From positions 379,313 through 443,312 of the forward strand of contig JAAOMT010000183.1 in NCBI GenBank assembly GCA_016748015.1: a stretch of 64,000 nucleotides of DNA, read 5' to 3'. A model generated the notes under the pieces. The model had not been told where the DNA came from. It did no database searches and was given only the letters and a program-made list of their open reading frames with translations. Shown here piece after piece: positions 47,511-59,449 of the stretch. Source of the DNA: Geosiphon pyriformis (taxonomy: Eukaryota > Glomeromycota > Glomeromycetes > Archaeosporales > Geosiphonaceae). Position 1 is the first letter of the stretch. Every line of letters begins with the position of its first letter. The position numbers were made by a program, and so were the translations under genes.

Positions 47511-47519
47511 GCTCTAGTA

Positions 47520-47910
47520 TTGATGTATCCAGATCATAACAAACCATTCATCATTACTATCAATGCATTAGACCAAGCATTGGGAGCAGTACTATTACAG
47601 AGAGAACCAAATGGAAGAGAGCATCCAGTAGCTTATGCCAGTAGAAGCTTAAGTCCAGCTAAAAAAAACTATGGAATTCCAGCACTGAAATACTTAGCTA
47701 TCTATTGGGCTGTCATCAAATGAAAAAAATACTTGAGTCAAAAGTTTAACATATACACTAATCACAAAAGATTGACTTCAATCCAGAAACAAAAATTTGG
47801 AAATGATTGTCATGCCAGATAGAAAATAGAACTTTCACTATTTAATTATACAGTACATTATAAAAAGAGAAAAAACAATGGAAATGCTGATGGTTTGTCA
47901 TAAATGAGAC
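47520..47910 (+). pseudogene. Element B RNase H domain
   Basis: Frame 47,520-47,723 and beyond: the first catalytic region, usually TDAS, reads TINALDQALGAVLLQ. It is followed by HPVAYASRSLSPAKKNY and YLAIYWAVIK, the usual Gypsy RNase H order. The catalytic Asp has become Asn. The domain would remove RNA from the RNA-cDNA hybrid. Confidence 0.75.
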
Positions 47911-47948
47911 AAATTTAAAAACATTTTAACCCAAAAATATAACAAAAG

Positions 47949-49330
47949 ATGAATATACAAAAATATCAACAACTCCAACATTATATAAATACCCAATTGT
48001 TCAAGGAAAAATTATCTCAAAAGAAACAAAACAACATAAAACAACAATCAAAATATTTTATTAATTACCAAAATATACTGTACCAGAAAAACAGAAGAAA
48101 TCCAGACCAGCCAACAAGAGTAATTACAAAACCAGAGAAAAAAACAATATTGTTCAATATGTACTCAGACCCAACAGCAAGACATTTTCATAAAGAAGCA
48201 ATTATAGAAAGAACTAAAAAAAGGTACTATTGGCCATTAATGTATCCAGACATCATTCAGTATATTCAAAATTGTAATACTTGTCAGAGAAAAAGAGGAA
48301 CAAAACCCAGTAAACCATTGAGATCAATCAAAGTGAGACAACTATTCAATTAAATTAAATTGATCTAATTGGACCATTAACAATAACTAGCAAAGGCAAC
48401 AGATATATTGCAGTAGTCATAAACTATCTCACTAAATGGCCAGAAGCTAGAACCATCCAAAGAGCAGATGCAAAATCAGTAGCAAATTTCATCTATAAAG
48501 ACATTATTTGTAAACATGGATGCCCAATTGAACTTTTATCTAATCAAGGAACACATTTTGTGAATAGAACATTAGCAGAATTAAGCCAAAGATTTAGAAT
48601 AAAAAGACCACTATCATCACCATACCATCTACAAACAAATGGGTTAGTTGAAAGGTTTAACAGAACATTGTGTAAAGTCATTGCCAAGATTAGCCAAAAA
48701 AACCAGAATAAATGGGATTTGTTCATACCATTAGTATTATTTGCTTACTGGACAATAAAGCAGGATACTACACAAACAACACCATTTGAATTAGTATATG
48801 ATAAAACAGCAACATTACCAATTAATATAGAAATTAACACTTATTTAACAGAACCAATAACTGAAGATAATTTTCAAAAAACATTGCTAAGAAGAACATA
48901 TGACTTAATGAAAACTAGAGAAAACAACTGACAATAAACAGCTAACAACATCCAGAAGTCACAAAAAAAACAAAAAAAAAGACATAATAATCAACTACCA
49001 GAGAAACCAGTTAAATTCAAGATTGAAAACAAAGTACTTTTACATTATACTAAAGTAGAAAAACAATAGAGTAGAAAATTTGACTCCAAATGGAACAGAC
49101 CATTTTACATAGAAAAAATTCTTGGAAATGGAGTTTATAAATTAAGATAAGACAACAAAATCTTAGCTAAAGCAGCACATGGTAATCAATTGAAACCATA
49201 TTATCATATAGTGTCACCATCTACTAGGAATATTTCACTATTAGGAGTACAGAGAATACTAGTCCAACCAGATGAGATTCCACAAGATCTGGAACCAATC
49301 ATAATTATTAGACCAAACACGTAAAATTAA
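47949..49330 (+). pseudogene. Element B integrase
   Basis: The N-terminal zinc domain (48,170-48,290: HFHKEAIIERTKKRYYWP with a later CNTCQRK) is followed, after a frameshift near 48,355, by a DDE core. First Asp in IDLIGPL (48,358), second in SNQGTHF (48,542-48,544, Asp changed to Asn), Glu in NGLVERFN (48,650-48,652, kept). A C-terminal SH3-like part follows (48,990-49,200: KFKIENKVLLHYTK, KWNRPFYIEKILGNG). Frame 48,560-48,931 is open. The missing Asp makes it inactive. Confidence 0.82.
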
Positions 49331-50021
49331 ACAATAAAAAGAGTATATAAAAACATGATAGATACAACAAAAGACTTCAAAAAAATGGAAATTACTGACA
49401 ATATTCACTCACTAACATGACAACTTTTCCAACTAATTCAACAACAGAATATAGAAATTACTATCAATCAATAAACTATTTGATACCAAGATACCAGAAA
49501 GATATCCAAATACAAAAATCAAAGAAAACCAGAAAACACTATTGACAAAATAGTTCTGAAGATAAAATTAGCAATGGAAGAACCAACAAGTATCACCACA
49601 TATCAAGAGTTGACCAAAGAAACTTGAAAATAGTAGATACACAAATTTCCAAGAAACTTTTGCTATTTCTACTTGGAACAACACTTAAATATTCAGAACT
49701 TATACATAGATAAAACAAAGTGGTTATTCAACACAACAATATTGTAACAACTAGAACAGTTTGTGGGAAAGAACAATTTGACCACATAAGCAAGAGCCAT
49801 CTATTGGCTACATATTAAATTTCAAGACAGACCGGAAATCTTACTTCATCCAGAAATGAACTCTATCACAGTTAACCAAATGGAAAAAATAACTAACACC
49901 CAATTTGAAAAATTACAGAACAAAATAACTCAAGTAATTCTTGAAAAAGAAGTTCAAGAAATACTCAAAAACAGCAAATTAGAATTAGGAGATTTGGGAG
50001 ATCTCAACAGAGCTCAATATT
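49330..50021 (+). pseudogene. Element B extra 3' region after integrase
   Basis: About 690 bp between integrase and the polypurine tract contain protein-like segments in one main frame interrupted by stops, for example ARAIYWLHIKFQDRPEILLH at 49,788 and a Lys/Glu/Gln-rich end QVILEKEVQEILKN at 49,935. I do not recognise a domain and see no envelope-like signal peptide or membrane segment. It may be a C-terminal extension of pol or a separate small frame. Confidence 0.45.
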
Positions 50022-50037
50022 AAAAAAGAGAGAATAA
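50022..50037 (+). promoter_or_regulatory. Polypurine tract of element B
   Basis: AAAAAAGAGAGAATAA immediately precedes the 3' LTR. Elements A and C have the equivalent purine run ending in AATAA at the same place. Confidence 0.7.
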
Positions 50038-50942
50038 TGCTATTCATAAAATATAGGAAGTATATTAGCATATAAATTAGCCAATTAAAAATAGCCATAG
50101 TAAATATGAAATTCCAGGATTTTTCTCAAGAGGAATTACAAGATTCTAGGAATTTCAAAATTATTGTACAAGAAATTGCAGGATTCCAGAATTTCAGAAT
50201 TCCTCTTAAGAGGAATTGCAGGATTCCAAGAATTGCAGGATTTCTGGTATAAAAAATTGAAGAATTGAGAAATCTCAATTATGTATATATAACAGTAGTG
50301 CTAAAAGTAGAAAAAGACAGAATTTTTTAGTTAGAGACCTCTTAAGTTTAGATTCAATCTAAGCAACCTTCCATTCACAAATATTAAATAAATAATTATT
50401 CACTATTGCAACCCACTCTTCACTATCAACACTTCATGTTAATAATGATTGATACTTAAAAACACTAGAACAATAGCTCTTGATCATGGCTATTAACAGG
50501 ATACTAACTTGCAATTGTTTTCATTTATTTTTTTATCTTTTTCTTTATTTTCTTTATTTTCTTTATTTTCTTTATTTTTTTTCTTGTTTTGATCTTATTG
50601 TTGTACTAATTAATTGAAGATTAAAGTGCTGAATTATTGACATTACAGATAGCCTGGTAAAAGATCCAGAGAAAAGGGTAAGAATATATATATTAATGGA
50701 TAGCTTACCAAAAGGGCACAACTGCCAGATTAAACTGGCCATCATGCTGAAGACAGAAATTGGGAAAACAACTCACCAACTACCTTGTCATCGAATTTTT
50801 GTCTATTATACAAAGAACTCAACTCTAAAAAAAAACCTTCAGATACAACCAATATATTAGTATTAGCAGTATTATCAAGATATTAAACACCAAGTTACAG
50901 ATTTGTTATTTGATTTAAGACCCCAAATAATCATCTGTAACA
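50038..50942 (+). repeat. 3' LTR of element B
   Basis: 905 bp, starting TGCTATTCATAAAATATAGG and ending CATCTGTAACA. Longer than the 5' LTR mainly through two more TTTATTTTCT units near 50,540-50,580. It joins directly to antisense gag of element A. Confidence 0.88.
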
Positions 50943-52495
50943 ATGTTGTTGTAGAGATTAATAGGTTGCCTGATTGTTAGTTAAGTATCTCTCTAATTTC
51001 TGATTGATTGAATTACTAAACTGCTTTAATTTGGAATTCAAGTCAGATGATCTGTTTATTACTAGATTCATGGCTTAGGCATGATTGGCTTTGAGTTCAG
51101 CTAATTCAAAATCTCTGACATGGATGATGACAACTTGAAAGTTAGCTAGATGTAATAGACATATGTATTGGAGGATGCTGCTGCATAATCCATGAATAAA
51201 TTGATTTAAAATTTGAGCTACTGTAAAATAATTGGCATCAATGGCTTGAATTTGTCACAAATTTCTATAAAAGTGTCCTAAATAGATAGTGACTGCTTTA
51301 GTATTTCTTTGTTTAATAGTAATGAAGGTATTGGTTAGACAATTAATGCTGTTATTATTAGAAATTCCAGTTTAAATACATTAAATATTTGGGGTTTCTG
51401 GGCCAAGCTCTGATACTATGAGTCAGCAGTATTTTGTAAAAAATATGAGATTGCCTAAAAGACTTGGTTGTTATTCCAATTATTAACCATAATTGTTTTG
51501 ATAACATCATTTATCCAAGCTTAGGTATTGTCTTCTTCTCTGATGAACTTTTCAAGTTTTACAATTGGGGCAAATACCATTGAAGCAATTACAAGTTGTT
51601 GTGGTGATTGCTAAAATAGTAATTATAGTTGTTGTTGTGGTTATGGCTGCAGTTGTTGTAATGGTATGACTATTAGTGGTGGATCAATCATAATTACCAG
51701 AGGTAAATTCTACTGGTTATTAATTATGAAGTTTGAATTGTTTTGATTAAGCTGAATTAGAACAATTGGAGTCTGAATTTCCAGGTTGTCTGAGATCAGA
51801 TTTTGATAATTAAATTTTTGATTCTCATCTTCTTTTTCTTCTGATTTTATTATTTTTTAAGGGCTCACAGTTCCGAAATTAGATTGATGTGGCAGTGATT
51901 AAAATCCTGATGGCATTAGTGATCATGAGTTAAATTCTTCAAAATAATTGTCATATGTTCTCAATAACTTTGTTTTCTTTTGTTTACTTTGAAATAGGAG
52001 TTAAACTAATAATGGTTTTGTGTTTGAGATGGATGCACCTGGTGATAAAATATTGATAATGCTTCTAGGTATATAGTGATATGATGAGTTAGTTGGTGAT
52101 TCTACTTTTGTTTTCTTTTAAGTGGGTGGTTGTATTCTTTAAGATATTACTGCTGGTATTTGTAGTTTTCTTTTGCCCTTGTTTACATAAGTAATTGGAT
52201 ATCTTTGTTAAGTGTAATTTTCAATTTTCCAATTAATTTTAGTAATAATTGATGCAAAATTATAATTTATTGGTAGGCTAGTGTTTTAAATTAATTTTTT
52301 GTAGAAATTTTCTCTTGCTAATTTGGTATTTACTTGTGCTCCTAGAAAATATAAGATTTTTTTATTAACATAGAAATTAAAGACTAATTCAGCTGATAGG
52401 TAATTGCTGGTTAATCTTAAGTGTTGACAGTAGTTTTGAAATAAAAATTTGGCAAATTCTAAATGTTTTGTTCCTATTTTTTTTAATTCTGTCAC
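50943..52495 (-). pseudogene. Element A gag, decayed
   Basis: Minus-strand remnants align with element B gag (39,118-40,730). The frame 52,495-52,286 starts MTELKKIGTKHLEFAKFLFQ, and further parts down to 50,943 pair with B's capsid region through many stops. The rest of the polyprotein continues at 38,168 on the far side of element B. Confidence 0.7.
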
Positions 52496-52557
52496 TTTTG
52501 GATAGTTATTATTAGTATTGGTTCTTTGTAGAATTATATCTTACAAGAAGCATCAAA

Positions 52558-53332
52558 TGTTACAAGTAATTATTTGAAGTCTCAAATCAAATAACAAATC
52601 TGTAACTTGGTGCTCAATAGCTGACTATTTTGGTAATATCTGAAGGTTTTAGGTTGGAGTTTTTTGTATAATAGACAGAAATTCAATAATTGTTTTCAGT
52701 AGTCTCCCAGAATTGCAATTCCATTAATTTTTTTCTCAGCTTGGTGGCCAGCAATCCTCTGGTAAGTAATTTTTAAATTCAAGTGTCTACCTTTTCACAA
52801 GGGTCTTTTATCAGGCAATCCTTAATGTCAGTAACTTAGTTCTTAATCTTTAATCAATTAGTAAACAACAAAAGAAATAAAATACAAAAGAAAATTAAAG
52901 AAACAAAATATAAACCAAGGTGATAAAAGTTAGTATTCCATTAATAGCTGTGATCAAGAGCTATTGTTTTAGTGTGATCAAGTATTTGATACTATCAACA
53001 TGAAGTATTGATAGTAGAAAAAGTGATTTAGATGGTAAATAATTATTTATTAATATTAATAATTTTAATAAAGATGTAGTAATAGAAAGATATTGGTAAT
53101 AATTTTCTCTTTTTTCTGCCTCTAACATTCTTGCTATATATATATAATTTAAGTTTTACAAGATTGCTTCACATTCTTAAGCAATATGCTATAATTTCTT
53201 AAGCAATGTGCTCTAATTTTCTAATATTGCTTTACATTGCTAAGTAATATGCTCATATGTTAACTACTACTCTCTTATTAATTTATCTGTTTTCTTATTA
53301 TTTTCTTTTATACATTTTCTTTATAAGTAACA
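52558..53332 (-). repeat. 5' LTR of element A
   Basis: 775 bp from TGTTACAAG to AAGTAACA (plus-strand reading). It carries two ATTGCT...AGCAAT-like palindromes near 53,165-53,250, fewer than its partner LTR. Confidence 0.85.
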
Positions 53333-54085
53333 ATAACTACTAGCTATACAAGTAAGTCTACTGCCAGTTTGCATTTGTATTTTATAAAAACATTGCATTA
53401 TTATTTGCTGATCACTGTTTGGAAACATTTATATAATAAAAAATATTTTAGTATATTGTGCCTTTATTGTGGAGAGATAAAGACTTCTAATCACTTTTTT
53501 GTATGTCTATTTGACTCTGATGCTTGTAAAAACTTGTTTGAGTCATGTTTTGTTCAATAGGATGTCATGTTTAGTTTAAGCTTGCCATTATTTTGTGTTT
53601 TGCAGATGCTTTATTTGTGTGTTTTAGATAGTGTTATGTATACTGTTTTGTGTAAAAACATTGTGTTTAAAGAATGGTGTTTAGAGACTGTGTTCTCTTT
53701 TAATAGTGTTAAAGTTGCCAATTATAGGATAGTCAATTTGGTGCAGAGTTTAGGAATGGCTTACTGGACTGAAATATAGATGGTTAAGACTAAATACAAG
53801 GCAATTATAGAAAAAAATGGCCTGGTTGCACATAATAATTCAGTGAGGTTTATGGTCTATTAATATTGCTTTTTGATGATATCATTAAGTTGCTTGGAAT
53901 TGTGAAGATGTATAATATTAGTTTTGGTTTTCAGAAGTCTTGCAATTTTTTTTCTGGTACTAATAATATAATGACTATTATAATAGATTTATAGTATTGT
54001 TCTAATTAGTCCAAGTAACTGGTCATATATAGAAAATATATAATTTGTACTTAGTTTAGATTACTTAGTTTGATATATTATGCTA
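53333..54085 (+). mobile_element. LINE copy 1, right part (C-terminus and 3' end)
   Basis: The LINE frame resumes after element A: SKSTASLHLYF at 53,351, then the open frame 53,369-53,560 with the knuckle-like CLYCGEIKTSNHFFVC, and 53,567-53,779 (VLCKNIVFKEWCLETVFSF). The segments align with the second LINE copy at 61,850-62,570. The sequence shared by the two copies ends near TTAGTTTGATATATT, which marks the LINE 3' end. No poly(A) tail is evident. Confidence 0.72.
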
Positions 54086-55317
54086 GATAGCTTTTGGGTC
54101 TCATTCATTAAATGTTAAAAAAAAAGTTTTAATTTAAATATTTGAGATAATTTTAAAAATTAAATACATATTATGCAAATTTAACAATAAAACATAACCT
54201 AATTTATTATAGTTTATTGAAAATTTTGTTATTAAACAATTATATAATTATAATTAACATTTTTTATAATAGTATAAAAAATAATTTTTAATAATTATAA
54301 GTATAATTTTTTTAATATTTAAAAGTTTTTTATTAATAAATTTCAGTTTATAATAATAATAATATTATTATTATTAATTTAAAAATTTAAAATTAATTTT
54401 ATAAATTTTATTAACTTTTAACAAAAATAATTTTTTTTTATAAATAATATTAATTTTTGTATTATTATTGTATTTGTTATATTTATTAAAAGTGTTAGTA
54501 ATAATTTTGTTATGCTTATTTAACAAAAAATAATAATTTATAAATAATTTTAATTAAAAATTATTTTTTATTAAAAAAACTTTTAAATTTTAGAATAATT
54601 AAGAATATTAGCCAAAAATAAATAATTTTAATAATTTATATTTTAATAAATTAAAGTAACATTTTTCATATTTTAATATAAACAAATTTTAAAGTTAGTT
54701 GTTTTATTAAAATTTTAAAAAAAAATATAAAAAAAATATAAAATAATAAATTTTTTTTTAATTAATAATTTAATATTTTTTTACAAATTAAAAACACTTA
54801 TATTTTTAATTATATAACAAAAAACTAATTTAACTAAATTATAAATAATTTTTAAATTATTAAACTATTTTTTTATTAACAAATACTTTTAAACCAATTT
54901 TTAAGTAATTTTATAAAATTATATATAATTATATATTTGTTTGTATATTTTTGTATTGTATTATGTTTTTTTAATTATTATTTGTAAATTAATATTATTA
55001 TATATTAAATTTTATTAAATAACAATAATTAGTTTTATAATATCACAAAAAAATTTGTTTTTACATAATTTACAATTTGATATTATGTTTTTACATAATT
55101 AATATGTTAAACAAAAACTTTCTTTTTAAATTCAATTTTTTATGATTTTATTTATTTTTAATTTGATATTTATAAAATTAAAATTTGGTTTTTTATTGTA
55201 AATTAAATAATCTAATACAATTTTTTGAAAAGATTTCTTTAAAATACTTTTAATTATATAATTTTTATTAATAATAAAATTTTTTAAAATTAGAAGTTAA
55301 TTTTTTTACATTTGTTC

Positions 55318-55351
<34 letters not shown>

Positions 55352-56690
55352 TTTATCTATTTTTTTTAATTATTTTTAATTATTTGCTAAAAATTTAACC
55401 ACTTTTATTTTATCTTAAATATTTTTTAAATTTATAATATTAAGTAAATTTTTTATACTAATTTTATTTATTTTATAATGTTAAAATTTTTGAAAATTTT
55501 TATTTGCAGTTTTAATAATCATATTTTTTATAATTTTTATATATTTTTATTTTTAATATTATAAAAAGCTAAAAAACAATTTTAATATATATATAAATTA
55601 TTCTTAAATTTTATATATTTAATCTTAAGTACAACTTTTATATTATATTTTTTATCTATATTAATTTATAGTTTATTAAATCTTTAAATTTACTATTATA
55701 GAAATTGTCTTATAATCTATGTTAAAAAAATATTAAATTTACATATTTATTATTTATAATAATATTAATAATATTTATTTAATTAAATTTTTTAATTGTA
55801 TTTTTCGTATTTATTTATTTATTACTAATTTACCAAATAAAATATTATACAATTTCGGAAACATAAATTTTATTAAACTATGTCTTTTTTTGGTTTGTTT
55901 TTATTTAAATTATTATTAATAATTTTTATAACAAAATTATTAATACATAATATTTAAACAAATTTTTTTTTGATAATACTTCATTAATTTGATTTTTATT
56001 TTTTTTAAATAGTAATTAAATATTTAACGTTTTTTTATTTTTATAATTTTACATGTATATGTTTTATTAGTTTATTAATAATAATAATCAATAATTTTAA
56101 ATTTATATAATTCTTATTTTTACTTAAGATAAATATTTTTATATTTTGAAACTTACTCTTAATTTATAATTTTATACTATTTTTATCTTGGTTTTTATAA
56201 CAAATAATGTAATATTACTATTTTTTGTATATTGTTTTATAATATTCTTTTATTTAACAAAATTATTTATTTTTTATATATTATATATAATTATTTTTTA
56301 CATCAAATTGTTTATATAAAAAAATTTTTATTTTTATTTTTTAAGAATTATCTTGTTTAATAAATTAATAATTATAATTTAATTTTTTTAAGTATTTTTG
56401 TTCTTAATAAATTTAATTGTTTATATAATATTTTTATTAATCAAAATTAATCAATTATTAGCTGTTTTTTTAATTACATTATTTTTAATATATTTTATTT
56501 TAGTTTTTTTTATGATCTAATTAATTGTATTTTACAATTTTTAATTTGTTTAAAAACTAATATAGCTATTATAAAAATTTCAAAAAATTTTATTGCAAAA
56601 TTTTTTTTAAAAAGTAAAAACTTTTTTACAATTTTAAAAAAATCAAATATTATTAATATTCAAAAAAAAAATTTTATATTATTAGTAAAA
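54086..56690. other. Extremely A+T-rich gene-free block
   Basis: About 2.6 kb of nearly pure A/T sequence with runs of TTTTAAT and a TTA microsatellite (about 55,318-55,350). No protein pattern, RNA gene or element terminus was found. Confidence 0.7.
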
Positions 56691-56699
56691 ATTTTTAGT

Positions 56700-57840
56700 T
56701 AATAATAATATAAAAAAAGTAAATAGCCATACAAATCAGAAAGTAATTGTAAAAAAAATTCCAGTCAATTTTCTTAAATCAGTTATGAAATTAGTTTTTT
56801 CTAAATTTGATAAAATAGTTTTAATCAAAATACATCTAATTGGTCTCTAACAAAAAACTATAGTGAAATTTAAATCATCAAATGTTGTTAGTTTAGTTGT
56901 CTCCAATTGGTTAGTTTTTATGAGAAAAAATTTCATGCATATGGCTTTGGCAATTAATAATAAACAGTTATAGATATCTAAAAATTTTTATTAAGCTTTG
57001 TTATATATTTTATTAGTTAACATTACTGCTTATAATTTCTTTAAAGTATTAATATTATATAATAAAAAAACTTGTTTTATTGGTTATAATCTAAACACAT
57101 ATAAACATGACAAGTGTGTTGTTATTTGTTTTGCTAACAAGGTTTTCAAGAAGACTGTTGTTAATTTTACTTTAGTTTTTAAGAGTATAAATTTGCACTA
57201 AACTGGTCTTTCTTTGGCCTATTATACTTAGTACAAACAATTTAGTTATGTTTTTAGTATGTATTTAATAAATAAAAATTCAGATAATTATAATAGACAA
57301 GTAGTCAATTTTTAGAATCGAATTTATTTGGCAAATATATATAAAAAAAAATAAGCACTAATTGTTTATCCAGTTTTATTTAACAGAGAGACTTGGATTC
57401 AAATTGCTAATAGTTTTACTTTTCATGTAGTGCCTTTGATTTTTTTTAGTGCTGATTCAACTTCAGATGTTAAACTTTTTTTACTGGTTTTTTTGAATAT
57501 AAGTAATAAGTTTGTCACTTTTGAGTACAGTTTTGTCAGTTTTGTGGAGTAAGTTGACAAGCTGGTTAAGAGATTGAATGCATATAAGTCAATAATTTCT
57601 CAGTCTAGCTCTGAATATTAGCTGTTAATAACCTTTTTATTACAGAATTAAGAAACAAATATAAAAATAAGTAAGGATTTAAGTGCAATTACTAGTGGTA
57701 AGACTGTAAAAAAAGTAGAGTTTTTAAACCAATTAATTATTAAAAGACTTAAAATTAAAATAGATAATTTATTAAATATGATTATAAATTTGTTGGCTAA
57801 AATAAATAATAAAGATTTGGTTTCAGATACTTCTCTTTAA
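56700..57840 (+). pseudogene. LINE copy 2 ORF1 relic
   Basis: Pieces in order: KVIVKKIPVNFLKSVMK (56,743), the frame 56,998-57,201 (LLYILLVNITAYNFFK, CVVICFANKVFKK), and later ADSTSDVKLF and VDKLVKRLNAYKSII (57,550). This matches the layout of a LINE ORF1 with a nucleic-acid-binding fold and a coiled-coil-like end. The expected zinc knuckle after 57,200 is no longer readable. Confidence 0.55.
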
Positions 57841-57859
57841 CAATGACTAATTTAATCTG

Positions 57860-58480
57860 AAAAATTGCTATATGTAATGTTAAAAATATGAACAATTCTG
57901 TAAAATAAATGGATATTATTTATTAATATAAAGAAATAAACAATTTAATTTTCATTATTACTAAGACAAAATTGAAAAAAAAGATCTGTCTGTGAATTGC
58001 AAACAAGTTTGATGGTGTTTGGGTGTTTACTTTTGGTTTAAAATTTGGTTATTTGGGTTTTGGTATCACAGTTATTATAAATATTAGTTTAGCAAGACAT
58101 GTATACAAAATTTTAGAAGTTGCTAATAGGTTTTTGTCTATCAAGTTGTTTTTCAAAAATAAACTCTTTATGTTGATTTTGGGGCTATATACTGATGCTG
58201 TTTTGACAATACATTTGGTTTAAGCTAAAAAGATTAATTTACTAATTATTAAAGCTGTTAATAAAACTTTATTTGTGATTTTAAAAAGTAATTTTAATAA
58301 AAATAGTTTTTGTAAATATACTAGCTTCAAAAAGTGCTTTGATTTAGTGTTAATTAATTTTTTAGTGGAAAGCTCAATTGCAAACATCTCAATATAAAAT
58401 AACTTTAAGAGTACTAAAAATCAATTAATTTTATATTTGTCTTTTCAAATTTGATTAATATAATAGTAAATTATAATATT
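57860..58480 (+). pseudogene. LINE copy 2 AP-endonuclease domain relic
   Basis: KFDGVWVFTFGLKFGYLGFG (57,999) is followed by SLARHVYKI, GLYTDAVLTIHLVQAKKIN and a remnant of the GDFN motif (VILKSNFNKN, 58,290), the order seen in exonuclease-endonuclease-phosphatase domains of LINEs. The catalytic Asp of GDFN is replaced (SNFN). The domain would nick target DNA. Confidence 0.6.
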
Positions 58481-59449
58481 CTGGATGTTGAAAAGCATTT
58501 TAACATTAATCATCAAGTGGTCTTTATTTCTGTAGATTTGGATGGTTTGTTGAATATATATTTAAACATTTTTTATAAACTGGCAAATAAAAATCACTAA
58601 GAGTTTGATTTTAAAAATATCAATAATACAAAATAGAACAGATTTAGAAATGCTATAATAACTAATGCTGCTATGTTTTCTAATAAGTTTATTGTATCAA
58701 AAAAATTTTTAGATATGGATGCAATATGGAATATTATTTATAAAATAATAAGTTTATCAGCCAATAAGGTATTTAAAAAAAAAATAGTTCAAAAATTTTG
58801 ATAGTGTTTTTACCAAGAAATTTTTTAGGTTTAATAAATTAGAATTATTGATGTTAAAAATTGTCAAATCTTTACATAATAAGACTGGCAATAAGTTCAA
58901 TTTTTTTATAAGCTGCTAAATGTCTTTAAACAGTAATAATACTTATAGTGTTTAAGTTTTGTTGGATTCTGGTTCTGATTTTAATTGTATAAGATTCTTT
59001 TTTTTTAAAGTAAAAAATCATATTGTGTTTTTAAACTTGCTGAATTTCTAAGGACTAAAAAGTTATTTATCAAATTTTTTATTAACAAATAGATGGAAAG
59101 CTTTGTTGTCAATAAGAGTTATATAATTAAAAATATATTAAAAAATTCTTTTTAAAAAGTTGTATTAGATCATTTGGTTATTAATAATAAATTAATTTTA
59201 GATCTTAATAAGGTCAAATTTAAGATTAATACAATTATAAAAGGTTAAACAAAAAAAAAATTGATGTTAAACAGTGTTTTTAATTTGTGGTATTGTTAAT
59301 ATTAGCCATTGGTTTATGTTAATAATGCTGTTTTTTTTAATGTTATAAGTACTATTAATTATAATAATTTAATACATATAATTAAAAATCTGCCTAATTG
59401 AAAAGCCATTGGTTTGTTTAGTATTACAAATAAGCTTTAATGGTTTAGT

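Larger units (their letters stand above)
38169..50942 (+). mobile_element. Ty3/Gypsy element B (plus strand), nested in A, host of C
   Basis: About 10.2 kb without the inserted element C. It has LTRs at both ends, a primer-binding-site-like sequence after the 5' LTR, and a polypurine tract before the 3' LTR. From gag to the dUTPase the coding pieces stay in one reading frame broken only by stops. Two frameshifts follow, near 47,285 and 48,355. Flanking sequences on both sides are antisense gag and pol of element A, which shows that B inserted into A's gag 3' end. Domain order: gag, CCHC, protease, Cys-rich module, dUTPase, RT, RNase H, integrase, extra 3' region. Confidence 0.88.
30786..53332 (-). 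mobile_element. Ty3/Gypsy element A (minus strand), host of element B
   Basis: About 9.8 kb once the inserted element B (38,169-50,942) is removed. Both LTRs are present (30,786-31,613 and 52,558-53,332) with TG/TA...CA/TA ends. Reading leftward from the right LTR: gag (52,495 to 50,943), CCHC knuckle remnant (38,077-38,036), protease (37,750-37,334), Cys-rich module (36,820-36,043), dUTPase (35,940-35,431), reverse transcriptase (about 35,000-34,261), RNase H, and integrase (about 33,560-32,682). It belongs to the same family as element B and is the more decayed copy. It sits inside LINE copy 1. A target duplication ATAAC is possible but the left junction is eroded. Confidence 0.85.
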
